A stretch of DNA of 64,000 nt from contig AP026126.1 of the NCBI GenBank assembly GCA_030295235.1, forward strand, positions 1,798,001 through 1,862,000. The letters run 5' to 3'. The position numbers and the translations under genes were made by a program. The notes under the pieces are model-generated. The model ran no database searches, had not been told where the DNA came from, and was given only the letters and a program-made list of their open reading frames with translations. This DNA comes from Fistulifera solaris. Taxonomy: Eukaryota > Bacillariophyta > Bacillariophyceae > Naviculales > Stauroneidaceae. This document shows positions 41,762 through 52,706 of this stretch, one piece after another. The first letter of the stretch is position 1; each line of letters starts with the position of its first letter.

Positions 41762-44700
41762 TTAGACAGATACCGCATCAGATAGAGGGTTAACATCCTC
41801 TTTTTTCTTTTGGTCACTTTCCATCGTAACCTCTCCGGTGTTGGGATCGATGGTAAAAATGGACTTGTTGTTGCTCTCTTTGGGCGTAGGCGGGCCAGTC
41901 TGTTTGAAGGATCTACTGCCAGCAAACTTGCCCATCCTAGGCGACTTAATAGAATGGCGAGTTCGGAGGGAGTTAAAGAAGCTTGATCGGCTATGATCAT
42001 CCGAGTCTCGCTCGTACTGCTGTCCAGGATAGACACTAGGCGGGGAGATAGTCTCCACATCAGAGTCATCACTATCGTGACGTCTCTCTGGAACCCTCGA
42101 CATCTTAGACGGACTTTCAATTTCAGAACTCTTGCGGAATCGTGAGAATACACCTCTCCATTTCTTACTCGATTTTTTCTTCGAGTCGATACTGGATCTA
42201 CCACCACGCAACTCTTCAAGTTCTCTCCGGAGCAAGGTCTCGCCTGCCTCTTTGGTCTTTAGATCATCCTTCAGTGCATTCAACTCAGTTCGAATCATGT
42301 CCCACTCTTCCTTGTTCTTGATTTCAAGCTCCTCCACATCGATCGAATCGATCACCTTCTTCATCGCGTATAATTCATGAGCAGTTACGCCTTCGGAGTA
42401 TTTGAGAGCGTCCTCCAAAGTAGACTTGAGTTGGTCGAGATCTGATTTCGTTTTTGTGGCTTGTTCGACATGAGCTACTTCAATTTTTAGCTCTTTGATC
42501 GCTACTTTCACATCAGAAAGCTCTTTGAAACTCATTTTATCAAGGCGCGAGCAACGCATGTCTTCAGCTGTGGTGAGTAAGGAAGCAACAACGCGTTTAT
42601 TCATTCCGTTCCACGCCTTGACATTTCCTTGAAGAGAAAGCTTGATTTCATCCAGATCATTTTTGATTTTATTTGCAGTATCCTTGCGTTCCAAATCTTC
42701 TTTGATACTCTCGAGTTCACCTTTATGGGTCGAAAGGTCGTCCGAATTCAATGCGTATAACTGTCCCTCATCAAGTTTCTTCAATGCCTTCTTGAGGTTC
42801 TGCACCTCATTACGAGTCTTGCCTCCGGCGTTGCGAAGCTCAGCCTCAATAATTCTTTTGAGTTCTAAAAGCTCTTTTCGAACACTCTCGCTTTTCTGTC
42901 GCTCCTTGATGTCGCTCCTCAAAGACTTCAGCTCCTTTCGAATCATTAGAAGTTCAGAGCTAGAGCAATTATTTTCCAATGCATCTGCAATTCTGGCAAG
43001 TGACTTAGCATTTGCCGAAAGCTGAGTTCGAGCTTCTCCGGTTGCGTATTCGAGATTAGCGTTAACAATTGCATTGAGTTCGGCAATGTCATCCTTTGTC
43101 TTTCGCAAAAGGTCGCTCTCTTGCAACTCTTTCTTAACACGCTCCAGCTCTTTCTTAAGCTTGGAGAGCTGAGATGCTGTTTTCGTCTGGAGCTCATCCA
43201 TACGCATGTTCTCCACCGCTTTGTGTAAGGCGGCCACTTCGGCCTGTGTTTTCCCTTCCGTAGTTTTCAGCTCAACCTCAATCGTCTTCTTCAATTGTTC
43301 CAACTCAGCTCGCGTTTTGTTTAAATCCTCTTTGTCTTTGAGTTCGGCTCGAAGCATTTCCACCTCGTCTTTCAACATGTTGATTTCGTCCTTCGTGCGT
43401 GTATTTGTCGCGGCATTTCGGAGCTCTTCCATCGTACGCTGCATTGTGCGGAGCTCGGTCGTATTCTTTTGTCGGCTTGTTTCATGCTTCGCTCCAACTC
43501 TTCCCGAAGAACATTGATCTGGTCTTGCGCATCACGTCGAGATTTCTCCAGGAGCATGAAGTTAAGCTTTTGACATCATTCTTCAAGAACTCTAGTTCGC
43601 CTGGTGTAGAGCTGAGAACAGCTTCCGTTGCTTTGTCGAGGTCCGCTCGTAGAGCGATTTCTGTTTCCTTAGCCTTCTTCAACATCGCCAAGGCTTCGTC
43701 TCTCTCTTCCTCAAGTTCTTCTAGCTTCGTCTGCATTTCAAGATCACCCATTAGTTTATTATCCGCCATATCCGAAATAGCGTCCTTGTTTATGGCTTCT
43801 TCAGCCGAGCGATCCTTAAGCATTTTAACCTCCGACTGCTTGCGCAATAGTTCCATTTCCATCTCATCCTTCATTTTCTCCAGTGCCGCCAACTTGGACT
43901 CGGCATGTTCCAACGCCAATGTCTTTGCCTCCAGTTGAGTTTTTAAAGATACAATTTCTTTCTCGGCGGCTGCTCCAGATGCCGCAACTACCTTGCTACT
44001 CTTGGCCTTGGTCTTCTTGACAAAAATCTCCAAGATTTTACCGCGCACTTTACTTTCAGCTCGGAGTGCACAGTCAACCGGCAAGCGTCCATCTTTTCCC
44101 TTCGCATTGACGGACTCCGGGAACTGCATCAACAAATAGGCGACCACATCATCCGACGCGTTGTGACGCAACGCCAAGTGAATAGGGAGCATGTGTTGGT
44201 CATCGGTGCAGCGAACGGCTTGCGGATAAAGTTCAATGAGACGACCGATTACAGAGAAGGGAGCATCGCATACAATTGCCAAATGAAGTGGAAGTTGACT
44301 CCATAGCACTTTCTGATCGTTATCGGGCGCAAACCGGGTCACCCATGTCTTGGCCTGCTCTGATGGTGTGATAGGATCGACGATGTTTTCTCCATAGATA
44401 CCAGAGTTGGGCCACACACCCGAATCAAGAAAAGTGATGATTGGCCCCCAACTATCTTCTGTAGTGGCCTCCTCAATCGATTTGTATAAACGAGTGCATT
44501 TCTTTTCATAGTCGACTTCATTAGGCGCTGCTGCAGGAGCTGGCTCACGTTGAGCATCATCACTCGCAGCGGAAGATTCGGGCTGAGGAGCTTTGGTAAC
44601 GTCACGACCTGTGTTCGGCTCAGGAGCAGGAGCGCTATCGGAAATCTTCGTGGCTTGAACAGCAGCAGCAACTTCCGCAGCTTGATCCGACTTTTCCACG

Positions 44701-44840
44701 GGCCGCGGGTCTAACAAGTTCCAAATCATGGTCGGCTTTACACTCTTCGAAGCTATCTCGGGAGTTATAGAGGGGCTTATCATGTACTGAAAATTTCGCA
44801 GCTTGCGTCGATGTTTTTGTTTTCTTTCGGCGAATACCAT
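41762..44840 (-). CDS. ankyrin and long coiled-coil protein, family member 2 (two frame changes)
   Basis: About 1026 residues from the ATG at 44840. A ~120-residue low-complexity leader precedes the family ankyrin block (~125-285): SWGPIITFLDSGVWPNSG, QAKTWVTRFA, WSQLPLHLAIVCDAPFSVIGRLIELYPQAVR and MLPIHLALRHNASDDVVAYLL. About 550 residues of coiled coil follow, with loosely repeated 40-50-residue units such as RTELEQLKKTIE and RKELLELKRIIE, and a Ser-rich basic tail. Two frame changes, each with one base apparently missing, lie near 43563 and near the short T run at 43467-43471. Across both the coiled coil stays continuous. It is a likely cytoskeletal or organelle-surface scaffold by inference. 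Confidence 0.78.
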
Positions 44841-45238
44841 CACGCCTAATTACACGAGAAAATCAATACCGGATGTGATTTTAGCGGGAGAGGCACTCGC
44901 AAATTTCCTAAGTATCGGAATTTCAAAAATGGAAAGTAAGGTCCGTTCTGATATGCAACGAGTAAATTAACGGCTCAAAATTTTTTGCATTTATCTTTAA
45001 ATACTGTTACTTAGAAGTCGGACCTTTCCGAGTAAAGGTACTTAGGACTTGGTTTATCATGAGAAACCAACATCTCATCCAATTTCGGTTTTAACAGAAA
45101 ATGCAGCGACGAGGTCCCCGTTCCTTGCTACATGGTACTGGTACTGAAAAGAAACGAGCTATCCCTTTCAGGAAATGACTTTGACAGTAAATTTCATTAA
45201 TCAACTGGTATCAAATCTTGACGGTGCCGACAGACTGA
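44841..45238. other. intergenic region between divergent genes
   Basis: About 400 bases with a GGTACTGGTACTG word near 45132. It must hold promoters for the ankyrin/coiled-coil gene (minus) and a small unknown gene (plus). Confidence 0.5.
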
Positions 45239-45661
45239 ATGGACGTGAATCAAGGTGTCAAAAATCGCAATGTGAGCGAAGAAACAGAGGTTGTATCGAA
45301 GGGATCTTCGACTGGCAACGAAAGCAGCGTTACTCTTCTGTTACCACCGGCATCGCTTTCAAATAAGCAAGCACCTGAACATATAATCACAGCCTTACGC
45401 CTTTCGAGAGCTCACAAAACGCATATCGATCGAATCATGAAAACTCTAGTTATCGAAATGGATGTTCTTCGTAACATTGATCATTTGTGCGAAAGAGAAG
45501 ATCGTCTCACAGAACAGGAAGTACTTGACTATTTTGAAAGTGTTGGTCGGTGTTTGGATCAAAGGCGTCAGAGTGGCGCCGACCTTCAGCACGAGCTTGA
45601 CCCTATCAGTCGCGGTTCACCACTTCAAGAGGAGCCCAGCTTGCCCATCATGCTAAACTAA
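45239..45661 (+). CDS. small helical protein, unknown
   Basis: Intact 140-residue frame from an ATG at 45239. Residues ~45-110 are predicted helical and charged (THIDRIMKTLVIEMDVLRNI, LTEQEVLDYFESVGRCLDQR). The ends are Ser/Pro-rich. There is no signal peptide or membrane segment, and I do not recognise a family. The amphipathic pattern suggests a binding subunit of a larger complex. Confidence 0.55.
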   Translation: MDVNQGVKNRNVSEETEVVSKGSSTGNESSVTLLLPPASLSNKQAPEHIITALRLSRAHKTHIDRIMKTLVIEMDVLRNIDHLCEREDRLTEQEVLDYFESVGRCLDQRRQSGADLQHELDPISRGSPLQEEPSLPIMLN

Positions 45662-45978
45662 TAGAAATAGTTGCGTGTTTCACGCGTTAATTGATGATAC
45701 TTGTACCAGTACTTGTACGTGTAATTCGTTGGTCCTCGCCGCTGCTTCGACCGCCAGTAAGGTTAAAAGTAAGTGGCCATTCGTTACTGAATTCTGTCAT
45801 GGTTGCGATTGTGCGACTCCGTATACTCGTACGGAGTAATTGCGACCGCTATCGTCATACTCCGGAGTAAGTCATAACCATGATGTGACTGCGATGCTGC
45901 GAGGTTAGGTTCACCACCATACATCGACTCCTTGCTTTATGCGCTACTCATCTTTAATCATTCAAACAAGTCGGTGAC
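45662..45978. other. intergenic region rich in GTAC and TACTCCGTA words
   Basis: About 320 bases upstream of the OTU protease. It holds TTGTACCAGTACTTGTACGTG near 45701-45721, TACGGAGTA at 45830-45838, and the perfect palindrome TACTCCGGAGTA near 45858-45869. Confidence 0.65.
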
Positions 45979-46982
45979 ATGTCGGATGAAATTGAAGGTC
46001 GACACAAAAAAGAACTCAAAGCGCTTGACACAGAGAAGCGAGCGGCAATCAAAAGGTGAAAGGAACTGCTGGAAAAGGCAAAAGGCAAAAGAGCTTCTTG
46101 CCGAGTAAGTCTACTATAACTGTGATCGTCGTAGTGCCTTTTCTGCAAGCTATTCTTTTGGAAGTTTCCTCAATTTCTGCCTTTTGGGAATACCATAGGA
46201 CGGAAGCAGAATTCGACGCTAAGTTAAAAGCTCTCGAGGAGAAACACGCCGCGGAACTCAGCTCCTTTGGTCGCGATGACAAAGAGGAATCCCCAGCAGC
46301 TCAGATACCTACACAGGTAGAAGTTTCGGAGGACGAACAGCGAAGGCTAGAGAAACAAGAAAAGGCTCGCAAGAAACGAGAAAAATTGAAAGAGAAAGAG
46401 TTGGAGCGTGAAAGGCAGATCGAAGAGGAAAATGCCAATGCAGGACCATCACCGAGAGATGTTGAGAATGAAATTATCCAGCAATATTTAGATCCTCTTG
46501 GCTTCACAATTAAAGAAATTACCGCAGACGGACATTGCTTGTATCGGGCTGTGGGCGCAAGCTGCAATTTGGAGTACTCAGCCGTTCGTAAGTTCCGACT
46601 TTTCGTATCTATTTTTTCAAAACAACAACTTACAAATATTAATATTTTATTATTGAAAGGTGGTATTTGTGCGGATATATTAACTCAACATGAGGACGAT
46701 TTCAGTCCCTTTTGTGAGTTTTCGGACTCAACGCCAGATTTCGTCTCCTACGTCAGAAGCGTCCGATCATCCGCTGATTGGGGTGGCCATCTAGAACTTA
46801 GAGCGCTCTCTATGGCACTGAAGCGTCCGATTTGGGTCTATTCAGCAACAAACTCAAAAAATCCACTGGTTGTACACGCGGACGGTGTTAACGAAGATGA
46901 TAATCCGATCCGAGTTTCATATCATCAACATTACTATGCTTTGGGCGAGCACTATAACCTCGTCGTTCAGAAAGCACCGTGA
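45979..46982 (+). CDS. OTU-domain deubiquitinase, OTUD6-like (frame changes in exon 1)
   Basis: Three exons: 45979-46104, 46199-46587 and 46660-46982, with introns of 94 and 72 bases. The protein is ~280 residues. A charged coiled-coil N terminus (MSDEIEGRHKKELKALDTEK, then LKALEEKHAAEL) leads to an OTU cysteine protease domain. The catalytic Cys is in DGHCLYRAVG and the His in GEHYNLV; WGGHLELRALSMAL is conserved between them. This matches OTUD6/OTU2, which cleaves ubiquitin chains and acts on ribosomes and translation. In exon 1 the frame after AAIKR shifts by one or two single bases (about 46056-46090), where KGTAGKGK and AKELLAE lie in different frames. Exons 2 and 3 are clean. Confidence 0.83.
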
Positions 46983-47565
46983 TCTGAAGTCATTATAAGA
47001 TAGAAATCTGCGTTATTTTTGCTTAGTGACTCATTGTTTCAAGGAAACAAACGGTCTTGCAGATTTGGATCGTCGTTACTTTTAAGTCCCCTCATAATCA
47101 TGTACTTAGGCCCAGGTTTGATAGACCAAGAAGGTGGGCTGAAAGGCATTAGCAAACAAATGGCAAATGGCTACTGACTGTGAGAGGAATGGATCGTCGC
47201 GGCATTTAGACGACTAAGGTCTAGGGTCAGGAAACCACGAAAAGGCATCTCTGCTTGGTACATATTTCTCTACGGGGCCCAACATGAAAGTACACAAATG
47301 TTTCCGTTAGTGAAAGACGTTGACGGATTCGTTACTGCAATTTTTTATGTCATCGAACTTTATCCTTAAGTAATGGTATTGCGCGATCTGTTTCGCCGTT
47401 GAGGGTTTAAGTATCTTCATAGACCGGTATTAGACCGTTAATCTTGCTAATCAAACATTTACCCGCGACTCGCCAGTGCGGAATTTGCCCCCAACTTTTC
47501 ATCACCATCTTTTGTTGAAGGGACAAAATCACATTCAGAACAGACTAAAAAAACTGACTAAAACC
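46983..47565. other. intergenic region
   Basis: About 580 bases between two plus-strand genes. No gene, repeat or regulatory palindrome recognised. Confidence 0.5.
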
Positions 47566-49671
47566 ATGGTTCTCGCTTGCGGAGGTTGTGATCCTTTCCT
47601 GCTGTTGGCGGAGGACCCTGAAGATGACCTAGTCGCGGCCAACAAGAACAACGATGCTGGAACATCTGTATTGTCTAACATGGAGGTTTTAGCCACTGAG
47701 TCTATGATGGACAGAAATAAAACCAGAAGCCCGGGTCTCGAATCAATCCCTGAAGCTTTGAGCGAAAGAAGTGACATTGAAGAAAGGGAAGCCGGAGAGG
47801 AAGACTGGAGTGAAACATCGAAGATAGCCGAACTCAGTAGCAATGAACGCGTCGTCAACGTCGACTGCAAGCCAGCAAAAAACATAGATCAGGAAAAGAC
47901 CGACCCGAAAGATGCCGGCGAGGCTCCCACCCCAGAAAAACTTCGTGCACCCTCCCCGCCTCCAAAGATCACACTTTCAACGCGGGTTATGCAAACTAAC
48001 GAACAAGATTACAACAAGGATCCTACGGAACTCTATTTGATGCTTGAGCGTAGAGACTGGCAGCAAGCTATTGAGTTAGTTGGGAATGACGCCCAGCAGG
48101 CTGCAACCTGGGTTTCTCGAAAGGAATCTGACGGGGTGCTTCTATGGCGCCTTCTTCCTATTCACGCCTCAATCATCTTTAGTGCACCTGAATCGGTTGT
48201 AGAAGCGGTACTTAAAGCCTTCCCCGAAGGCGCCCAGCACAAAGAAGATCAAGGAATGCTTCCACTTCATTTGGCATTCAGAATGGGTTCCGCCGAAACC
48301 GTGGTTTCTTTGCTGCTGAACGCTTTTCCAGATTCCGTCAATGTTACTGACCGCAAGGGTCGAACAGCGCTCGAACTAGCAGAATCATCGAGTGGTCCTA
48401 ATAAGTCTGGTTTCCTACGCGCGTTGAGAAAGGGACCCAACGTGGATATGTTTGGCGTCAGCTTCAAGCCCATCGGCATCCAATTGGTGGAAATGCAAGA
48501 AGAATACGAGAGAAAGATTGAACTGTTGAGAAAGGAAGCCAGCGACAAGCAAAGTTCCCAGCATCAAGAAATATTGACCTTACAGAAAGCACTTGTGAGA
48601 AAGCAAGAAACTTCTCAGGCTCTTGTCGATCATATTGCTTCGTTGGAAGCAAAGCTTGCAGAGCTTACTGATCCGAATCGTAAAGGACTCGAAATCAATT
48701 TAGAAATCCTTCTGTCGAATGGATTGGGAGCTGACGAGATTGAGAGGATGTACAAAGATGAGTTCGCGATCCTCGAGGCACGAAACCGTTATCTCGAAAC
48801 TAAGGCCGCCGACACCAAGCACGATAAAGAAAAAGCAACAGATGCACTAAAGCAAACCCTCAAGATCTTCGAAACGAGAAAAGCGGAGTGGAATGCCGAG
48901 AAGAAGCTTTACCAAGACAAACTGAGTGTTGTGGAAGAAGACTGCAACCGATTGAAGGATCATGTCAGTACTCTAGAGGAGCAAATCAAAAAGCGCAGTA
49001 TTTCAGAAAAGGCTTTGGCAGCTCAAATCAGCGTGCTTGCCGAGCAGCTTAGCGCTACAACTTCAGACTCTAGTAGCTCCACGGAAGCCTTTTCCACCCG
49101 GATCCGAGTGCTAGAAGCCGAACGCGAAAATCTTCGATTCTCTGTCAACAAGCTCACCAAGAAGCTGTATTTCGTCGCCAGTCTCATCGACTCTGTCAGT
49201 AAAGATCAGATCGCGATCGTGGAACAGGCACTTCAAAACGAAAGTGAAGCATCGGTATCTGCTAGTTCGCAAGAAAAGATGATGATGGAGGTTAAAGAAC
49301 ATTCGGAATTAGTTCAAGATGCCAAGAATTTGGGCGATGAAATCAAGGAGCTGTTGATGAAGCACGCACAACAAATGGAGAAAACATACGAAGCCAGAAA
49401 GTCAGTTGTCGAAGTGATTGAGGAACAGTCACGACAGTTGACATCAGCTGAGGAGCGTCGTGAGGAGCTAATCAAAGGCATGAATGGATTTAAGAACCAG
49501 ATGTTGGAAGTTTTGGACTCTGTGTACGACGAACTTCCAAAAGAAGTTCCGGAGGAGCACAATCTTGTCGACATGGTTTTAGAGAAGATGATCTCCTTCA
49601 AAGAGGAAGAAATTCCTGTTACCGAAGATGGTGGCATAATTGTTGAGGAAGAAAAGAAAAGTGAAGAATGA
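47566..49671 (+). CDS. ankyrin and long coiled-coil protein, family member 3
   Basis: Intact 701-residue frame. I chose the ATG at 47566 (AAACCATGG, good context) over the open frame further upstream, which has no ATG. After an acidic leader (~1-150) comes the family ankyrin block (~165-290): QQAATWVSRKE, LLPIHASIIFSAPESVVEAVLKAFP and MLPLHLAFRMGSAETVVSLLLNAFP. About 400 residues of coiled coil follow (EILTLQKALVRKQETSQALVD, RIRVLEAERENLRFSVNKL), then an acidic tail. It belongs with the genes at 37923-38899 and 41762-44840 by the shared W/LPLH...AFP pattern, but is more diverged and on the opposite strand. It is a probable scaffold; no enzymatic motif seen. Confidence 0.82.
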   Translation: MVLACGGCDPFLLLAEDPEDDLVAANKNNDAGTSVLSNMEVLATESMMDRNKTRSPGLESIPEALSERSDIEEREAGEEDWSETSKIAELSSNERVVNVDCKPAKNIDQEKTDPKDAGEAPTPEKLRAPSPPPKITLSTRVMQTNEQDYNKDPTELYLMLERRDWQQAIELVGNDAQQAATWVSRKESDGVLLWRLLPIHASIIFSAPESVVEAVLKAFPEGAQHKEDQGMLPLHLAFRMGSAETVVSLLLNAFPDSVNVTDRKGRTALELAESSSGPNKSGFLRALRKGPNVDMFGVSFKPIGIQLVEMQEEYERKIELLRKEASDKQSSQHQEILTLQKALVRKQETSQALVDHIASLEAKLAELTDPNRKGLEINLEILLSNGLGADEIERMYKDEFAILEARNRYLETKAADTKHDKEKATDALKQTLKIFETRKAEWNAEKKLYQDKLSVVEEDCNRLKDHVSTLEEQIKKRSISEKALAAQISVLAEQLSATTSDSSSSTEAFSTRIRVLEAERENLRFSVNKLTKKLYFVASLIDSVSKDQIAIVEQALQNESEASVSASSQEKMMMEVKEHSELVQDAKNLGDEIKELLMKHAQQMEKTYEARKSVVEVIEEQSRQLTSAEERREELIKGMNGFKNQMLEVLDSVYDELPKEVPEEHNLVDMVLEKMISFKEEEIPVTEDGGIIVEEEKKSEE

Positions 49672-49818
49672 GAAACGTCCCGTGTGTTGTTACTTCTATG
49701 CATCACAATTAAAGTAAAGACGACGGTCTTTAAAATTGTATTATGGTAACTTTGTTGGTTGGTGCCCTCTTAAAAAATACGGAGTAGTGATCTTCCGCAT
49801 CCAAACCCAGCATACTCT

Positions 49819-50136
49819 TTAAGAGGTATCATTTTTCTTTTCTTTTGACTTCACAATTTCATGAGTACGCCATGCTTCTACCAGACGAGCTGATCCTGTT
49901 AGCACCATATAAACCGAGAGAGCTCCAGCCAGAAGCTTGATGGTCGGTATTAATGATGACACTACGCATCGTCCAATTTCGAGTGATCCGTCGACGGAAT
50001 GCTTTACAATTTTTTCCCATCTTTCGCTTAGTTTCTCGCTCATTGCAAAGACAAATACATGTTGAACTTTGACGGCATCACTTCCATCGCCGGTCAACCC
50101 AAGCTCTCGCATCAATTGTGCATGTTCAGATGGCAT
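49819..50136 (-). CDS. small single-pass membrane protein, unknown
   Basis: Intact 105-residue frame from an ATG at 50136. One hydrophobic helix (~62-82, LIPTIKLLAGALSVYMVLTG) is followed by a Lys-rich tail (VKSKEKKNDTS). There is no signal peptide, so it is probably a tail-region-anchored protein. Not recognised. It converges with the ankyrin gene, whose stop is 147 bases away. Confidence 0.55.
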   Translation of the reverse strand: MPSEHAQLMRELGLTGDGSDAVKVQHVFVFAMSEKLSERWEKIVKHSVDGSLEIGRCVVSSLIPTIKLLAGALSVYMVLTGSARLVEAWRTHEIVKSKEKKNDTS

Positions 50137-50693
50137 GCTACCTTCCGATGTCGAGTCAGCAGTAATGTCAATGAGGTAGGAAAGTCATCCACGGCGTTGT
50201 AATCCTTTACGACTAGTTGTTAGAGAAGAAGAGTATCAAGTTCCATTTGCTTGCTAGTATTCAGTGATTCCTTTCGGACGTATGTTACCATCATTTCATT
50301 GCAAATGCGATGCAAAAATCGTCCGTGGTTTTTCTCGTGACTGGAGATTCGGTCACGAGCCATATTGAGACGTCTCCGTACTAAAGTTGAGCGTTGCCCC
50401 CATCTGCTTTGCGATCATTCAATCGGATACCGGATCCAATTGCACAGGAAATGATCTTCTTATATCTAGCTATGCTGGTATGTTCAATTGACGCATGGGG
50501 ATGTTCCGCCCTTCTCCAATGTGGATTGGAGGTGATGGAAGGACATGTAACCGTATAGTTGAGTTCGAATCTTAATCTCGCCTACGAATCGATTCAAATA
50601 ATTTGTGTAACATTCACTATTGTGCAATATCTTAAATAGCTCATAATATTGTCATGCAAAATTAAAACTCTACTGGTACGGTTCAAATCATCG
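50137..50693. other. intergenic region
   Basis: About 560 bases between two minus-strand genes. GAGTTCGAATCTTAATCTCG near 50561 looks like a tRNA T-arm, but no matching acceptor strand was found upstream (see rejected items). No gene recognised. Confidence 0.45.
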
Positions 50694-51770
50694 TCACCAT
50701 TGGTTGGGGTTTACTCGAATGGTCATTTCGCCTTCTTTCATGCCATAACCGACAATTGCTTTACAAGCCAACCGCCATCGAGGAGAGTCAGCCAGCATCT
50801 GCTTTTCCGATACACGTTGCGGGTTCAAAAGATCTATGCCACTCTGTACAACAACGCTACATGTTCGACAGAGGCCTGTTCGCAAAGACAAGTGAGAAAA
50901 GAACAAGATCAGCGCAACCACAAGTCGAAGAAAGACTCACCGCCGGCACCACAGTTTCCAGAGTTTTTCGTATCGAACCGTTTAGCAAGCGGATCATTGA
51001 GTTTCACGCCGCGGACTAACATACCCTGTCGCAAGTTTTCTCCAGCAAACAGCTCCAGCGTGACATCTTCTTCGTTTTGACTAGGAGGATAAAGCAGTCG
51101 AACCGATATTTTCGGTTTCCTTCTAATGCGTTTTACTTTTAGTACCCACGTGTCCTCGAAATCCTCTGCGTTTGCAGGAGGTAAGCTTGAAATGGCCTCT
51201 ACCGTGGCCTCGTAATCCAGACATTCCGTCGCAATTGTGTATTCTTCAACCATTGCTTTTCCCTCTGACAGTTTTTTTCGCAGTTCGTACTAATCCAACA
51301 ACCGCTACAGAATCACCATAAAGAATTGATGCACCTTCGGCCGATGCAGCAGCTCCAGAAACTTCCGATACGATGGTGATGCCCAATCCATCGCCTCTTC
51401 CTCCGGCGAGTTCGACTAACGAAAGGCCTAGTCCTTCCTCTGGATTCCGTGGGAAATTGATTGTGATGCTGTCGATGAAATATTCTGGTGACTGGCACGC
51501 AAGAGCCACTTTCGCCGTGTTTTCGTTTGCTTTTTGTACGAAATTGGCTTTCCATTCCCCCACAATTTCATCACGTGGGATATTGTAAAGATCCATGTCG
51601 ACAGAAGCCGGACCAGCGCCTTGTAGTATTTGAGTGGCTACGTTCTTCGTAGTTCCTCCAAATGGTGAAGACAAAGGCAGCACGGGCTGTAGCAGTAATA
51701 GAGATATCATCGCTCGCATGATGGGAGGGCAGCAAATTGGTCGTTGAGTCTTTGCTAATCGTCGTTTCAT
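50694..51770 (-). CDS. PDZ and 2Fe-2S ferredoxin fusion protein (one frame change)
   Basis: About 336 residues from an ATG at 51770, with one 65-base intron (50876-50940). After a hydrophobic N terminus (AMISLLLLQPVLPLS, likely a plastid or ER leader) comes a PDZ-like domain (~105-170): SITINFPRNPEEGLGLSLVE, GITIVSEVSGAAA and ILYGDSVAVVG. A spacer leads to a plant-type ferredoxin domain. The iron-sulfur ligands read NCGAGGLCRTC, with exon 1 ending at the second Gly pair, and RLACKA, i.e. CX5CX2C...C as in the FdC-like group of plants. The frame breaks in seven T at 51272-51278; reading six joins VRTAKK to LSEGKAMVEEY. It may be an electron carrier tethered to a plastid complex by its PDZ part (inference). 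Confidence 0.78.
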
Positions 51771-52706
51771 GATTCAAACACGCTGATATAGCTCTCAGGT
51801 ATTTTATCACCTAGCTCTCATCCACTGAGGAATTAATCCAGGTAGCAACAAGAGATGAGATTGTAGAAGAACATCAACATAATAAAAGAAACCGCTTTCT
51901 CTCATTGCATTTTTTCGGCTCCTTTTACAGCTTCAAGCCTCCCATTGTGATGACGTAGGACGTTGCGTCACTGTGAGGGATTTTCACGTCTCGAGAAAAT
52001 GTGGCAGTGTGCTGTTTTCACGTCCCCAGAAAATGTGGGCATGTGGCTTTTCACGTGCCCAGAAAATGTGAGCATGTGGCTTTTCACGTGCCCAGAAAAT
52101 GTGGGCATGTGGCTTTTCACGTACCCAGAAAATGTGAGCATGTGGCTTTTCACGTCCCCAGAAAATGTGGGTAAGTGATGTTTTCACTTGCACAAAAAGT
52201 CTGGGAGTGTGGTGTTATGAATTTCATTTCAGTAAGCACCAACAACAGTGACAATAAGAAAATACATTGATCGTTATACAATACACAATTGCGTGAGGGT
52301 GGAGATCCATTGCTCCAATAGCGTGAAGAGAGCGGAATGCATCATCCCAGTATATTGTCTTCCACTTTTAATAATGTCAATCGCTATTCTTTAACTTGAA
52401 AGGCTATTCGTTTACCCTAATATTTTGCCGATGATGATCTAGGAGGATGAAAATAATCTTAGCAAATATTCGCAATGATCCTTAAAGATTCGTATCGTAC
52501 CGGTATTCGAAGAAGCAGTTTCTGTCATATAGTGAATACAATGCTGCCACGACGTTCATAACGACCACAAAAACCGCCAACGCAGCGTTCGGTGCCGAGA
52601 TTGTCGGGTTCGTTTTCATTCCTTCTTTACACACGGTTGAATTTGGAAGGCGTCAAAACCATATTTTGGGATTGCAGCCCCTCTTAAGTCAAACATCAAA
52701 ACGACG
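51771..52706. other. intergenic region with minisatellite
   Basis: About 940 bases between divergent genes. The first half carries a 33-bp minisatellite (next entry). The rest holds a TACCGGTATTCG word near 52499 and the promoter of the arsenite methyltransferase. Confidence 0.6.
51980..52215. repeat. 33-bp minisatellite
   Basis: About seven units of CACGTSCCCAGAAAATGTGR followed by GCATGTGGCTTTT. AGAAAATGTG recurs at 52028, 52061, 52094, 52127 and 52160, exactly 33 bases apart. The outer units are worn. The length is a multiple of three, so both strands stay open (11-residue units, e.g. MWLFTCPENVG), but there is no sign that it is translated. Confidence 0.9.

Noticed and set aside
50530-50590. 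Possible tRNA gene around GAGTTCGAATCTTAA
   Set aside because: A T-arm-like stem exists, but no GGCGAGA-like 5' acceptor strand lies within 60-90 bases upstream and no cloverleaf could be drawn.
51983-52193. Open frames on both strands over the minisatellite as protein genes
   Set aside because: They stay open only because the repeat unit is 33 bases long. There are no gene signals or domains.
51980-52215. CRISPR array
   Set aside because: Units are directly abutting with no unique spacers, and the genome is eukaryotic.
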